17,837 nt of DNA from an uncultured Collinsella sp. (GCA_900544755.1 UQWQ01000043.1:1-17837), one strand, 5' to 3'; positions 6,475-15,025 are shown, counted from the first letter of the stretch. Numbers and translations: made by a program. Notes: generated from the sequence alone by a model not told the origin.

Positions 6475-8883
6475 ATGCATATGCCGAGCAAAATCGAAAA
6501 AAAGCAAGCCGCTGCAAAGCTGCGTAAGCCGCCGCGCGACTTCTCGTACACGCAGAACCGAGAGCTCAGCTGGCTGCGCTTTGACAACCGTGTGCTTGAC
6601 GAAGCCTTCGACGAGACCGTTCCGCTGTTCGAGCGGCTAAAGTTCGTGTCGATTTTCGAGTCTAACCTCGATGAGTTTCTCATGGTGCGCGTGGGCGGCC
6701 TGTCCGATCTGGCAGAGCTCAAAAAACAGCCTGTCGACAACAAGAGCAATATGACCGCCTCCGAACAAGTCGATGCTGTCATGGCCGAAATGCCCGGGCT
6801 CCTTACCCGATGGGAGTCCATCTTTAAGAGCATCGAGGGCAAGCTCGACACCCTGGGCGTTCACCGCGCCCGCATCGATTCGCTTACGCCCGAGGAGCGC
6901 ACCTTTGTCACCCGTTACTTCCAGGCCTACGTGTCGCCGGTCATCTCACCGCTGGTGATTGACCCGCGCCACCCCTTCCCCAACCTGCGCAACGGCGCAC
7001 TCTACCTGGCCTGCGGCCTGGACGGCGTCACCGATGAGGAGAGTCTGCTGGGCCTTATCGAGATTCCCACCTCGATGAACCGCGTGGTCGAGATCCCCTC
7101 GCCCACCGGCACCTACTCCTACATCTTGCTCGAGGACGTCATCCTCGCCTGCCTGGACAGCTGCTTTGGCTCCTATAAGCCGCTCGACCGCGCGCTCATC
7201 CGCGTCACCCGCAACGCCGACATCGACCCGGACGGCGAGGGCGTCGAGGAGGAAGAGGATTACCGTCAGCACATGAAGCGCATCCTCAAGAAACGCTTGC
7301 GCCTGCAGCCGGTGGTGCTCGCGGTCTCGGGGTCGCTCGAGAAGGCGACGCTCAAGACCATCCGCAAGGCGCTCGAGCTTTCGCGCCGCTCTGTCTTTAC
7401 CTGCGATATCCCGCTCGACCTAGGCTACGTCTTTGGCATTGAGGGCAAGATTCCCGAGCACCTGCGCAACGAGCTGCTCTTTACACCGTTTAAGCCGCAG
7501 CCCAACCCCACCATCGATATGACCCGCTCCATCCGCGAGCAGGTACTTCAGCACGACAAGCTGCTCTTTTATCCCTATGAGGCCATGAACCCCTTCCTGG
7601 ATCTGGTGCACGAGGCCGCCTACGACCCCGAGTGCATCTCACTGCGCATCACGCTCTACCGCGTGGCCAAGCAGAGCCGCCTGTGCGAGTCACTGATCGA
7701 TGCCGCCGAGAACGGCAAAGAGGTCACGGTGCTCATGGAGCTCCGCGCGCGCTTTGACGAGCAGAACAACATCGAGTGGGCCGAGCGCCTGGAAGAGGCC
7801 GGCTGCACCGTCATCTACGGCTCCGAGGGCTTTAAGTGCCACTCCAAGATCTGCCAGCTCACCTATCGCGAGGGCATGGCGCTAACGCGCCTGACGCTGC
7901 TGGGCACCGGCAACTTTAACGAGAAGACGGCCAAACTCTACAGCGACTTTATGCTCATGACCGCTCACCCCGGCATCGGCGAGGACGCCAACCTGTTCTT
8001 CCGCAACCTGTCGCTGGGCAACCTGCGCGGCGATTACCGCTTCCTGGGTGTGGCGCCCGTCGGACTGAAACCGCTCATCATGCGCGGGCTTGACCGCGAG
8101 ATCCAGCGCGCCCTCGCCGGCGAGCCCGCCCGCGTGTTCTTTAAACTCAACTCGCTCACCGACCGCGAGGTCATCGACAAGATCGCCGAGGCATCGTGCG
8201 CAGGAGTCCGCGTGGACATGATCATCCGCGGCATCTCGTGCCTCAAGCCGGGCGTTCCTGGCAAGACCGAGAACGTGCATGTCCGTTCTATCGTCGGACG
8301 CTTTTTGGAGCATGCGCGCGTTTACGCCTTTGGCGTGGACTCGGACATGATCTATCTGAGCTCGGCCGACATGATGACACGCAACACCGAGCACCGCGTG
8401 GAGATCGCCTTCCCCGTGCTCGACCCCACCTGCCGCGCCCTGGTGCACGAGTACATGAGCATGCAGCTGCGCGACAACGTGAAGGCCCGCAGCCTCACGA
8501 GCGACGGCACCTGGGTCCCCGTGGAGCGCGCAGAGGGTGAGAAACCCTTCAACTCGCAGGAAGCCCTGCTGGAGCGTGCCTACCGCAACGCCGAGGCCGC
8601 GCCCGAGCCCGTCATTGAGGCAAAGCCCGCCCCTGCTCCTAAGCCGCAGCCGGCCACACCCGAGGTTCAGAAGGTCCAGGCGACCGTCATTGAGCCCGAG
8701 CCCGCACCTGCACCTCAGCCCGAGCCGCAGGCAGCTAAGCCCGCACCCGAGACGAGCGCCCGTCGCGATAAGCCCGCCGGCAAGACCAAGGCCATCGAGC
8801 GCCATCGCCCCGGTCGTGTGCGCATGGGCCTGGGCCTGATCGGCCTGGGTCTTAAGACGCTCATTACCGGCAAGACGAAATAG
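6475..8883 (+). CDS. ppk1: Polyphosphate kinase 1
   Basis: PPK1 reversibly polymerises the gamma-phosphate of ATP into inorganic polyphosphate. The order of domains is intact: an N-terminal YTQNRELSWLRFDNRVLDEA and FLMVRVGGLSDL region, the middle domain, then the two phospholipase-D-like catalytic domains. EGFKCHSKICQL holds the histidine equivalent to the autophosphorylated one, RITLYRVA and LRARFDEQNN supply phosphate-binding arginines, and VGRFLEHARVYAF supplies the second conserved histidine. The core ends near VPVERAEGEKPF. About 100 extra residues follow, rich in Pro, Ala and Glu with two related blocks containing PAPAP, and ending in a basic patch plus MGLGLIGLGLKTLITGKTK. That tail is unlike standard PPK1. 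ATG at 6475 gives 802 residues; ATG at 6481 and GTG at 6436 are alternatives and the ribosome binding site is weak. Confidence 0.95.
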   Translation: MHMPSKIEKKQAAAKLRKPPRDFSYTQNRELSWLRFDNRVLDEAFDETVPLFERLKFVSIFESNLDEFLMVRVGGLSDLAELKKQPVDNKSNMTASEQVDAVMAEMPGLLTRWESIFKSIEGKLDTLGVHRARIDSLTPEERTFVTRYFQAYVSPVISPLVIDPRHPFPNLRNGALYLACGLDGVTDEESLLGLIEIPTSMNRVVEIPSPTGTYSYILLEDVILACLDSCFGSYKPLDRALIRVTRNADIDPDGEGVEEEEDYRQHMKRILKKRLRLQPVVLAVSGSLEKATLKTIRKALELSRRSVFTCDIPLDLGYVFGIEGKIPEHLRNELLFTPFKPQPNPTIDMTRSIREQVLQHDKLLFYPYEAMNPFLDLVHEAAYDPECISLRITLYRVAKQSRLCESLIDAAENGKEVTVLMELRARFDEQNNIEWAERLEEAGCTVIYGSEGFKCHSKICQLTYREGMALTRLTLLGTGNFNEKTAKLYSDFMLMTAHPGIGEDANLFFRNLSLGNLRGDYRFLGVAPVGLKPLIMRGLDREIQRALAGEPARVFFKLNSLTDREVIDKIAEASCAGVRVDMIIRGISCLKPGVPGKTENVHVRSIVGRFLEHARVYAFGVDSDMIYLSSADMMTRNTEHRVEIAFPVLDPTCRALVHEYMSMQLRDNVKARSLTSDGTWVPVERAEGEKPFNSQEALLERAYRNAEAAPEPVIEAKPAPAPKPQPATPEVQKVQATVIEPEPAPAPQPEPQAAKPAPETSARRDKPAGKTKAIERHRPGRVRMGLGLIGLGLKTLITGKTK

Positions 8884-8907
8884 TCGTTTGTAGAAGCAGT
8901 TTGTAGA

Positions 8908-8950
8908 AGCGCCCCGCATTTGAGGAAAGCCTCGGATGCGGGGCGCTTTT
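8908..8950 (+). terminator. Intrinsic terminator of ppk1
   Basis: A 12-bp perfect stem (8908-8919 with 8936-8947), extended inside by GAGG/CCTC, is followed by TTTT. It starts 24 nt after the ppk1 stop. A 12-base direct repeat (GTTTGTAGAAGC at 8886-8897 and 8899-8910) lies between. Confidence 0.88.
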
Positions 8951-8996
8951 CCCTGCTACCATGGTGCGAGCAACAACACGAATGACAGGCAGGGAT

Positions 8997-10303
8997 ATGA
9001 AGCTCACTATAGAATCGATGACCTACGGCGCCGACGGGCTGGCGCACGCCGACAACGGCAAAGCCGTCTTTGTGCAGGGTGCCGTGGCAGGCGACACCGT
9101 CGAGGCCGAGGTCGTACAGGACGGCAAGTCGTTCATGCGCGCCCGCACCACCGAGATTCTGGAGCCGAGCCCCGATCGCATTCAGCCCCCCTGCCCCTAC
9201 GTGGGCATCTGCGGCGGCTGCTCGTGGGGCAATCTCTCACGCACGGCACAGCTCGCCGCCAAGGAGCAAAACCTGCGCTCCACGCTCGAGCGCATCGGCA
9301 AGTTCGCTCCTGAGCAGGTCGATGAGTTGGTGCAGCCCATCTGCCACACCAAGGACGACTGGGGCTACCGCAATAAAATCGAGCTCGAACCGACCGTCGT
9401 CAACGGTCGCGTGCGCCTTGGCATGCACGGTGTCGACCCCAGCAAAATCGTGACCGTCGATGCGTGTCCGCTGTTCGATAAACGTTTTCCCAAGGCGCTC
9501 AAATCGGTCGTCGGCGCACTCAACTATCTAAGCGGCAGCCATGACTTAGGGCTCGAACGCGTGGGCATTCGCGCATCGCGCCGCACCAAGGCGCTCGAGG
9601 TTGCACGCCCACGGGCTCTTTTCCGCGCTCGCAAGTCTCCCGCGTGCTGGCGGTCGCCGCTCATCCCACGAGCATCGTGCGTGTGATGAGCAAGGGCGAA
9701 AAGAAGGCCCGCCGTGTCTCCAAGGTCGAAATGCTCGCCGGAGAGGGCTCATGGACCGAGAATATCGCCGAGGGTCAGATGCGCTTGTCTGCCCCGTCTT
9801 TTTTCCAAGTCAACACCAAGGGTGCTGAGATTTTGATCGAGCTTGTCATGGAAGCGCTCGACCCGCAAGAAGACGAGCTTGCCGTGGACCTGTACTGCGG
9901 CGCCGGAACCTTTACCCTGCCGCTCGCCCGCCGCTGCGACTTCGTCGCCGCCGTCGAGGCCTACGGCCCGGCCGTGCGCGACCTGCGCCGTAACCTGGAA
10001 ATCAACAAGCTTGATAACGTCGACGTCATTGGCGGAGACGCGGTGCGCGAGTTCCCCGACCAGGATGCCGACGTCTTGGTGGTCGACCCGCCGCGCGCAG
10101 GCCTCGCCCCCGAGGCGATCGACCTTATCGCCAGCACGAGCGCTCGCGATGTCGCCTACGTGAGCTGCGACCCCGCCACCCTGGCACGCGACCTTAAGCG
10201 CTTTGTCGAGGAAGGTACCTTCTCCCCCGTCAAGATCACGCCGGTCGATCTGTTCCCGCAAACCTTCCACTGCGAAACCGTCGTCCACCTCAAGCGCAAC
10301 TAG
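8997..10303 (+). pseudogene. rlmD: 23S rRNA (uracil-C5)-methyltransferase, RlmD/RlmCD type, frameshifted
   Basis: The gene reads as one protein split between two frames. The first frame (8997 to about 9605) holds a TRAM-like domain, then CPYVGICGGCSW (Cys66, 72, 75) and DACPLF (Cys157), the four ligands of the family 4Fe-4S cluster, and WGYRNKIEL. The second frame (about 9608-10303) continues with TPTGSFPRSQVSRVL, then the SAM-binding VDLYCGAGTFTLPLA, VVDPPRAGL, the nucleophile cysteine in YVSCDPATLARDL and the HCETVVHL end. Frames rejoin if 1, 4 or 7 bases were lost near 9605. Loss of 7 would remove a Leu-Trp pair expected before TPTG, giving an original length of 437 residues. As sequenced, neither half should be active: the first lacks the methyltransferase domain, the second the cluster and TRAM. 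ATG 8997 is preceded by AGGGA; ATG 8961 is possible. Whether TrmA-family specificity is U1939, U747 or both cannot be told. Confidence 0.88.
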
Positions 10304-10341
10304 ACTGTTTGCCCCAGACCACGCCCGATGATTTTTCTGGC

Positions 10342-10387
10342 ACGGGGATAAAAATAGATTTGCTCCGAATGATTATTTAATCCCCGT
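10342..10387. repeat. Imperfect inverted repeat abutting the IS relic
   Basis: ACGGGGATAAAAATA (10342-10356) faces TATTTAATCCCCGT (10374-10387), with eight perfect outer pairs and an AT-rich inner part. It starts about 40 bp after the methyltransferase stop and ends 8 bp before the IS left end. No T-run follows on the forward strand. It may be a weak transcription end or a target for insertion. Confidence 0.5.
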
Positions 10388-10395
10388 CCCGAAAT

Positions 10396-10809
10396 TGAAC
10401 CGCCCCTCATTTCTTGAACATTAGAAATGGGGGCTTCTTTATGGACGGGAGAGTCAGGCACGACGCCACGCTGAGGACTCTTGCAGCAGAGCTTTGCGAC
10501 AGGGGGTGCGGGCGCGCCGAAGGCCAGCGGGAGGCCGAAGGGCGCCCGGACCCGGCCGGGGCCGGCGGCGCGCGAGGGCGAGCTCTTGCGACGGAGCTGC
10601 TGCCCGGGCGCCTGAAGGACGAGTTCTACAGGAACCGGTCGTGGCGGAGCTTCGAGGAGTTCAAGCGGGACCTCCACGCCTACACCGTTCACTGGAACAA
10701 GAGGAGGCAGGTTAAGCAAAAGGGACTGACCCCGGAGGAGTTCCGGAATCAGTCCCCATGTGCGGCATAGGCCGCTAATTGACCCGTCTAAGTTTCGGGG
10801 CGCAGTTCA
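10396..10809 (+). mobile_element. IS3-family (IS150-like) relic with both ends retained
   Basis: The left end (TGAACCGCCCCTC..., from 10396) and the reverse complement of the right end (TGAACTGCGCCCCG..., ending at 10809) agree at about 15 of the first 24 positions, as IS3-family terminal repeats do. Inside are fragments of OrfA and OrfB. The whole is 414 bp, far below the usual 1.2-1.6 kb, so most of the interior is gone. No clear target duplication is visible. It cannot move by itself. Confidence 0.7.
10441..10770 (+). pseudogene. IS3-family transposase remnant (OrfA start plus OrfB C-terminus)
   Basis: Three blocks are visible. One frame gives MDGRVRHDATLRTLAAEL near 10441-10500, resembling the helix-turn-helix start of an IS150-type OrfA. 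A different frame gives GRPKGARTRP and REGELLRR near 10520-10600, as at an OrfA/OrfB junction. From about 10600 the first frame resumes with GRLKDEFYRNRSWRSFEEFK and ends in WNKRRQVKQKGLTPEEFRNQ, the classic C-terminus of the IS3 integrase domain including its last conserved glutamate region (LKDEFY). The DDE core is otherwise absent. This is a decayed gene with internal deletion and at least one frame change, not a functional protein. Confidence 0.8.
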
Positions 10810-10857
10810 TTTCAGCGCCGCCCGAGAAAGCTAAACGCCTTCTGGCAGGTTGTCCCG

Positions 10858-10937
10858 GGCCGAGGGCGGCCACCTTGATCGCCCTCGGCCTTCACCCACC
10901 TCAACTGCTCCTCAATTACATAGAGCTGATTGAGGAG
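10858..10937 (-). terminator. Paired hairpins ending the PTS cluster transcript
   Basis: Reading on the reverse strand past the EIIBC stop, a 9-bp stem (10908-10916 with 10929-10937) is followed by an 11-bp perfect GC-rich stem (10858-10868 with 10880-10890). Neither has a T-run, so this may be a Rho-assisted or 3'-end protecting structure rather than a classical intrinsic terminator. Confidence 0.5.
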
Positions 10938-10945
10938 GGCGCAAG

Positions 10946-12394
10946 CTAGCGGGCGCCTTCCTCGTCGTCGTTGGGTCGGTAGGTGATGAACTCGATAACA
11001 AAGGCCAGAACGGCAGAGACGAGTGCGGCGATGATCGCGTAGATCATGTGGGAGATCCCGGCGCCACCAGGGGTCCCGTCGATGAAGTTGAGCAGGTTGA
11101 AGACGCCGAGGCCGCCCGAGATGTACATGAGGGCGCCCGTCATTCCCACGATGGCGCCTCCCACGGCGGAGCTCAAGCATGCCACGACGAACGCGCGCTT
11201 GTTGGGGAGGGCGATGCCGTAGATGCCCGGCTCGGTGACGCCGAAGAAGAAGGCGGAAATCATCGCGGGAAGGGCGATGCCGCGGAAGCGCTCGTCCTTG
11301 TTTTTGAGGTACATGGCAAAGATGACCGCTCCGAGTGCGAACCCGTGGCCGATGGTGGCGGCGAGCACGCTATCGTGGCCGAGGGTGTTCAGGTTCATGA
11401 TGGAGATGGGGATGAGGCTCCAGTGGAAGCCAAAGATGACGAGGCACATCCACAGTCCGCCGACTAGGGCGCTGCCCAGGACGGAACCAACCACGGGGAG
11501 CTGGAAGATGAACGAGAACGCCGCGCTCAGCAGGTTGGTGATGAGGGTGGCCACTGGGCCGATGATGAGGTACCCCAAGACGATGGAGACCGTCATCGTG
11601 GCGAGCGGGACAAGGAACATCTTGAGCGCAGCCGGCATCCAGCTCTTGAGCCAGCGCTCAAGGATAGAGCCGAACCACACCATGAGAAGGACGGGGATCA
11701 CCGAGCTCACGTAGCCGGACACGGGCATGATGATGGGGAGCCCGAGGGCGGTGGCGTACCACGAGAACGTGCCGGCCACGCCGAGGTCGATGCTGCCGAG
11801 CGCCTCGCCCGAGGTCAGGGCGACCATCGTCGGGTAGAGGAGCGCCACGCCGATTGCCACACCGGTGAACTCGTTCATGCGGAACTTGCGCGCGGCACTG
11901 AACGCCAGGGCGACGGGAAGGAAGTAGAAGAAGCCGTCAGCCACGGTGTAGAGCAGCGTGTAGAGGCCGTCGTTTGCAAAGTCCGGGACGAAGTAGGTGA
12001 TGAGGGCAAGCAGTCCCTTCATGATGCCTGCGGCGGCAAGCGGTCCCAGGATGGGCTGGAAGATGCCAGAGATGAGGTCGATGATGACGGAGGCCACGGT
12101 CTTCTCGCCCTGGGGCTCGTCGTCGGCGCTTGCGCCGCTCGAGAAGTTGCCGGCCTCCAGGACCGCGTCGTAGACGTCCTCGACGATGTTACCCACGACC
12201 ACCTGGTACTGGCCGTTGGCCTGGATGACCTGGATGACGCCCTTGAGGGCCTCGATCTTGGCCGTGTTGGCGCGGGACTCGTCCTTGAGCTTGAAGCGCA
12301 CGCGCGTGATGCAGTGCGCGACGCTGGCGACGTTCTCAGCGCCGCCTACGTTCTCGAGTATGGATCTGGCCAGGTCGTCGTATTTTTCAGCCAT
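10946..12394 (-). CDS. PTS beta-glucoside-type permease, EIIBC
   Basis: This 482-residue protein is a phosphotransferase permease of the glucose-glucoside superfamily. Residues 1-85 form an EIIB domain with AHCITRVRF, where Cys28 is the phosphorylation site. From about residue 105 an EIIC domain with about ten hydrophobic segments follows, including the conserved FFGVTEPGIYGIALPNKR. It ends in a short charged tail (RPNDDEEGAR), so the EIIA domain often fused in Bgl-type proteins is absent and phosphate must come from a separate EIIA. It would carry a beta-glucoside across the membrane and phosphorylate it. Its ATG follows GGAG, and it lies 31 nt downstream of the GH1 phosphoglucosidase, so the two are almost surely co-transcribed. 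The exact sugar (cellobiose, arbutin, salicin or similar) is not determinable. Confidence 0.92.
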   Translation of the reverse strand: MAEKYDDLARSILENVGGAENVASVAHCITRVRFKLKDESRANTAKIEALKGVIQVIQANGQYQVVVGNIVEDVYDAVLEAGNFSSGASADDEPQGEKTVASVIIDLISGIFQPILGPLAAAGIMKGLLALITYFVPDFANDGLYTLLYTVADGFFYFLPVALAFSAARKFRMNEFTGVAIGVALLYPTMVALTSGEALGSIDLGVAGTFSWYATALGLPIIMPVSGYVSSVIPVLLMVWFGSILERWLKSWMPAALKMFLVPLATMTVSIVLGYLIIGPVATLITNLLSAAFSFIFQLPVVGSVLGSALVGGLWMCLVIFGFHWSLIPISIMNLNTLGHDSVLAATIGHGFALGAVIFAMYLKNKDERFRGIALPAMISAFFFGVTEPGIYGIALPNKRAFVVACLSSAVGGAIVGMTGALMYISGGLGVFNLLNFIDGTPGGAGISHMIYAIIAALVSAVLAFVIEFITYRPNDDEEGAR

Positions 12395-12425
12395 TATTTT
12401 CTCCTTAGTGATATTGCCCGGGTGG

Positions 12426-13856
12426 TTAGCCCAGGTCGCCTCCGTTGGTGGCGATGGCCTGTTGATACCAGTAGAAGCTCTTCTTGCGCCTGCGCTCGAG
12501 CGTGCCGTTGCCCAGGTTGTCGCGGTCCACGTAGATGAAGCCGTAGCGCTTCTCCATCTCGCCGGAGCCCGCGCTCACGAGGTCGATCGGCCCCCAGGTG
12601 GTGTAGCCGAGCATCTCGACGCCGTCCTGCTCGATAGCGTCGCGCATGGCCTCGATGTGCTCGCGCAGGTAGGCAATGCGGTAGTCATCCTCGATCGTGC
12701 CGTCGGGAAGCACCTCGTCATAGGCGCCGAGGCCGTTCTCCACCACAAAGAGCGGCTTCTGGTAGCGGTCCCAGAGGTCGTTGATCGTGATGCGGAACCC
12801 CAGCGGGTCGATGACCCAGCCCCAGTCGCTCGTGCGCACGTAGGGGTTCTCTACGCCGGCGAAGGCGTTGCCCTCGGCGACGCCGCCCACGGAATCGGGG
12901 TCGCCCGCGGTACAGCGCGAGGAGTAGTAGCTAAACGAGATGAAGTCGACGGTGTTCTCCGCAAGGATGCGCTCGTCCTCGGCGGTCATGCCCACGTCGA
13001 TGCCCTCGCGCTCGAGCATCTTGAGCGCGTAGCCGGGGTAGTGCCCGCGTGCCTGCACGTCCACGAAGAAGAGGTCCTCCTGGTTCTTGACCTGCGCTGC
13101 ACGGACGTCCTCGGGACGACAGGAGTAGGGGTAGTAGCTTCCCGCGGCGAGCATGCAGCCAACCTTGTTCTCCGGGTCGACCTCGTGGGCGATCTTGGTG
13201 GCCCAGGCGCTCGCCACAAGCTCGTTGTGCGCGGCGCGGTACTCGGCCTCGCGGGCATTCTCCCCGGGCTCGAGGACGATGCCGGCACCCATGAAGGGAC
13301 GGTGCAAGATCATGTTCATCTCGTTGAACGTGATCCACCAATGCACGAGGCCGCGGTAGCGGTTGAAGAGCACCTTCACGAGCCGCTTGTAGAGCTCGAT
13401 GAGGGCGCGGTTTCGCCAGGCGCCGTACTTCTTGACGAGGTGGATGGGGCAGTCGAAGTGTGTGATGGTCACGAGGGGCTCGATCCTGTGCTCGCGGCAG
13501 CAGCGGAACACGTCCTCGTAGAAGGCGAGCCCGGCCTCGTTGGGCTCCTCCTCGTCGCCATTGGGGAAGATGCGGCTCCAGGCAATGGAGAGGCGAAAGA
13601 CCTTAAAGCCCATCTCCGCGAAGAGGGCTATGTCCTCGCGGTAGTGGTGGTAGAAGTCGATGCCCGTCTGGGCCGGGTAGTAGTACCCGGGCTCAAAGTC
13701 GAGCATGCGCCTCAGGCCGCGACTTACGTCGTTGCGCTCCGACCCGTGTGGGATGACGTCGACATTGGCAAGGCCGCGGCCGCCCTCGTCATAACCTCCC
13801 TCGCATTGGTTAGCAGCGGTGGCTCCTCCCCAAAGGAACCCTTTTGGAAATGGCAT
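12426..13856 (-). CDS. 6-phospho-beta-glucosidase, glycoside hydrolase family 1
   Basis: The 476-residue protein opens with FPKGFLWGGATAANQCEG, typical of GH1. The acid/base Glu179 sits in TFNEMN and the nucleophile Glu373 in VVENGLG. The stretch SAGSGEMEKRYGF (about 428-440) has the Ser, Lys and Tyr that bind the 6-phosphate in phospho-glucosidases, so the substrate is a phosphorylated beta-glucoside delivered by the adjacent PTS permease. It cleaves this in the cytoplasm to glucose-6-phosphate and an aglycone or glucose. The start at 13856 is fixed by an AAGGAGG 5 nt upstream; a longer frame to 14027 would overlap the preceding gene and shows no family similarity. The gene lies about 120 nt downstream of the exporter and 31 nt upstream of the permease. 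A BglA/AscB-like role is likely, with specificity open. Confidence 0.95.
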   Translation of the reverse strand: MPFPKGFLWGGATAANQCEGGYDEGGRGLANVDVIPHGSERNDVSRGLRRMLDFEPGYYYPAQTGIDFYHHYREDIALFAEMGFKVFRLSIAWSRIFPNGDEEEPNEAGLAFYEDVFRCCREHRIEPLVTITHFDCPIHLVKKYGAWRNRALIELYKRLVKVLFNRYRGLVHWWITFNEMNMILHRPFMGAGIVLEPGENAREAEYRAAHNELVASAWATKIAHEVDPENKVGCMLAAGSYYPYSCRPEDVRAAQVKNQEDLFFVDVQARGHYPGYALKMLEREGIDVGMTAEDERILAENTVDFISFSYYSSRCTAGDPDSVGGVAEGNAFAGVENPYVRTSDWGWVIDPLGFRITINDLWDRYQKPLFVVENGLGAYDEVLPDGTIEDDYRIAYLREHIEAMRDAIEQDGVEMLGYTTWGPIDLVSAGSGEMEKRYGFIYVDRDNLGNGTLERRRKKSFYWYQQAIATNGGDLG

Positions 13857-13874
13857 GGTGCCTCCTTCTCTCTG

Positions 13875-13910
13875 GCGCCCCCACCTCTGCGGGGACGCTT
13901 TATAACGTCC
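13875..13910 (-). promoter_or_regulatory. Overlapping alternative hairpins in the GH1 leader
   Basis: Two mutually exclusive stems share 13893-13897. One is 5 bp (13906-13910 with 13893-13897); the other is 8 bp including one G-T pair (13891-13898 with 13875-13882) and ends 8 nt before the AGGAGG. Alternative pairing recalls antiterminator control of bgl operons. However, there is no T-run and no recognisable ribonucleic antiterminator sequence, so a LicT/BglG mechanism is not shown. Confidence 0.35.
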
Positions 13911-13977
13911 TTGCGACCTCACGCGCCGGGCCCGTGGCCCTTTCCCTGATGCGCGCGGGCCGCCCGTGAAGGGGTGA

Positions 13978-14958
13978 CTAGCTGACGGCTTGTCCTGCGG
14001 CGGCGCGACGTGCCTCCCGGCCTCCAAGCAGGGAGGGGACCTGTGCCAGGCACACGCCGGCGAGGATGATGGCGACGCCCAGCCACTCGACGACGCCGAG
14101 CGGCTCGCCGAGGACGATCATGGCGATGAGCAGGCCGGCGGGGAGTTCCGCGGCGGCCATGACAGTGGAGAGACCCGCGGGCAGGTGCGGAGAGCCCATG
14201 CCGAAGAGCAAGACCGGGCAGAGCATGCCAAAGAAGCCGGCGATGACGGCAAAGGGCAGGATGCCCTGGGCGAGGACGCCCGAGACGACGTAGTCCGGGC
14301 ACACCGTGAGCGACATGACCACGGAGCCCGCGCACACGATGACGCCGCGCTGCTCGGACGAGCAGGGGGCCTCGACCTTGCCGGAGAGGGTGACAAAGAG
14401 GGAGCAGGACACGGCCGCCCCCAGCGCGCAGAGCAGGGCCACGGGGTCGTACCCGGTGATGCCGGTCTTGTAAACGCCGCTCGCGAACACCGTCCCGAAG
14501 ACGATGGCCAGGGCGGAGGCCACTTGGAGGGGCCTCGGCGGCCGGCGCGTCATGACGGTCTGCCACACGAGCCCCAGCCACGTGAACTGGAAGAGGAGCG
14601 TGAGCGCCACCGGGGCGGGCAGCACGCTCATGGCGTAGCAGTAGAGGATTGAGGTGAGGCAGGTGAGGGCTCCCAGGCCCATGAGCTTAAGGGCGAGCTT
14701 CCAGCCCACGCGCTGCCAGCGGTGCCCGAGTGCGTGCCCTGCGAGCGTGGCGAGGGCGAAGAAGAGGCAGCCGAGCCACGCTTGGCTCGCCACCACCTGT
14801 GCCGAGGTGAAGCCCGCGGCGTAGGCGAGCTTGTAGGTCGTGGCCATCGCGCCGTAGCAGGCGCCGCCCGCAAAGACCTGGAGCGCCGCCTTGGCCTGTC
14901 CCGCGCTCGTGGCTCCCGCCCCGGCGGCCTGTTGCTTGATTGTGTTTGTTCCTGCCAT
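13978..14958 (-). CDS. EamA/DMT-superfamily transporter
   Basis: A 326-residue membrane protein with about ten hydrophobic segments in two EamA-like halves. The first runs from LQVFAGGACYGAMATTYKLA to about residue 165; the second from about 180 ends with PAGLLIAMIVLGEPLGVVEWLGVAIILAGV, the typical last-helix motif with the conserved glycine-glutamate-proline. Such proteins usually export amino acids, nucleosides or drugs, and the substrate is unknown here. The start at 14958 has AAGGGAG 4 nt upstream; a longer frame exists but runs through a terminator hairpin. It precedes the GH1/PTS pair on the same strand and could be the first gene of that operon, though its role in glucoside use is not obvious. 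The leader is unusually structured. Confidence 0.85.
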   Translation of the reverse strand: MAGTNTIKQQAAGAGATSAGQAKAALQVFAGGACYGAMATTYKLAYAAGFTSAQVVASQAWLGCLFFALATLAGHALGHRWQRVGWKLALKLMGLGALTCLTSILYCYAMSVLPAPVALTLLFQFTWLGLVWQTVMTRRPPRPLQVASALAIVFGTVFASGVYKTGITGYDPVALLCALGAAVSCSLFVTLSGKVEAPCSSEQRGVIVCAGSVVMSLTVCPDYVVSGVLAQGILPFAVIAGFFGMLCPVLLFGMGSPHLPAGLSTVMAAAELPAGLLIAMIVLGEPLGVVEWLGVAIILAGVCLAQVPSLLGGREARRAAAGQAVS

Positions 14959-14965
14959 TAGGCTC

Positions 14966-15025
14966 CCTTCCGTCTGCTGTCTTGCAGACGCACGTCTCGT
15001 GCGTCTGTTCCCTGCAGTCGGAAGG
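14966..15025 (-). promoter_or_regulatory. RBS-sequestering hairpin in the exporter leader
   Basis: On the reverse strand CCTTCCG (15025-15019) can pair with CGGAAGG (14972-14966), the latter overlapping the Shine-Dalgarno AAGGGAG of the transporter. Inside are a CTGC/GCAG pair, an asymmetric internal loop and a perfect 10-bp stem with a 3-nt loop (15007-14998 with 14994-14985). This resembles a translational switch. No known riboswitch class was recognised. Confidence 0.45.

Noticed and set aside
7882..8919. 345-codon reverse-strand open frame opposite the ppk1 3' half
   Set aside because: Shadow of the PPK1 catalytic domains and tail. It also crosses the ppk1 terminator hairpin.
12186..13949. 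587-codon forward-strand open frame opposite the GH1 gene
   Set aside because: Antisense shadow. The GH1 frame has both catalytic glutamates and a strong ribosome binding site.
13866..13977. LicT/BglG ribonucleic antiterminator site before the GH1 gene
   Set aside because: The overlap of stems is suggestive, but the conserved antiterminator sequence and a U-tract are both missing.
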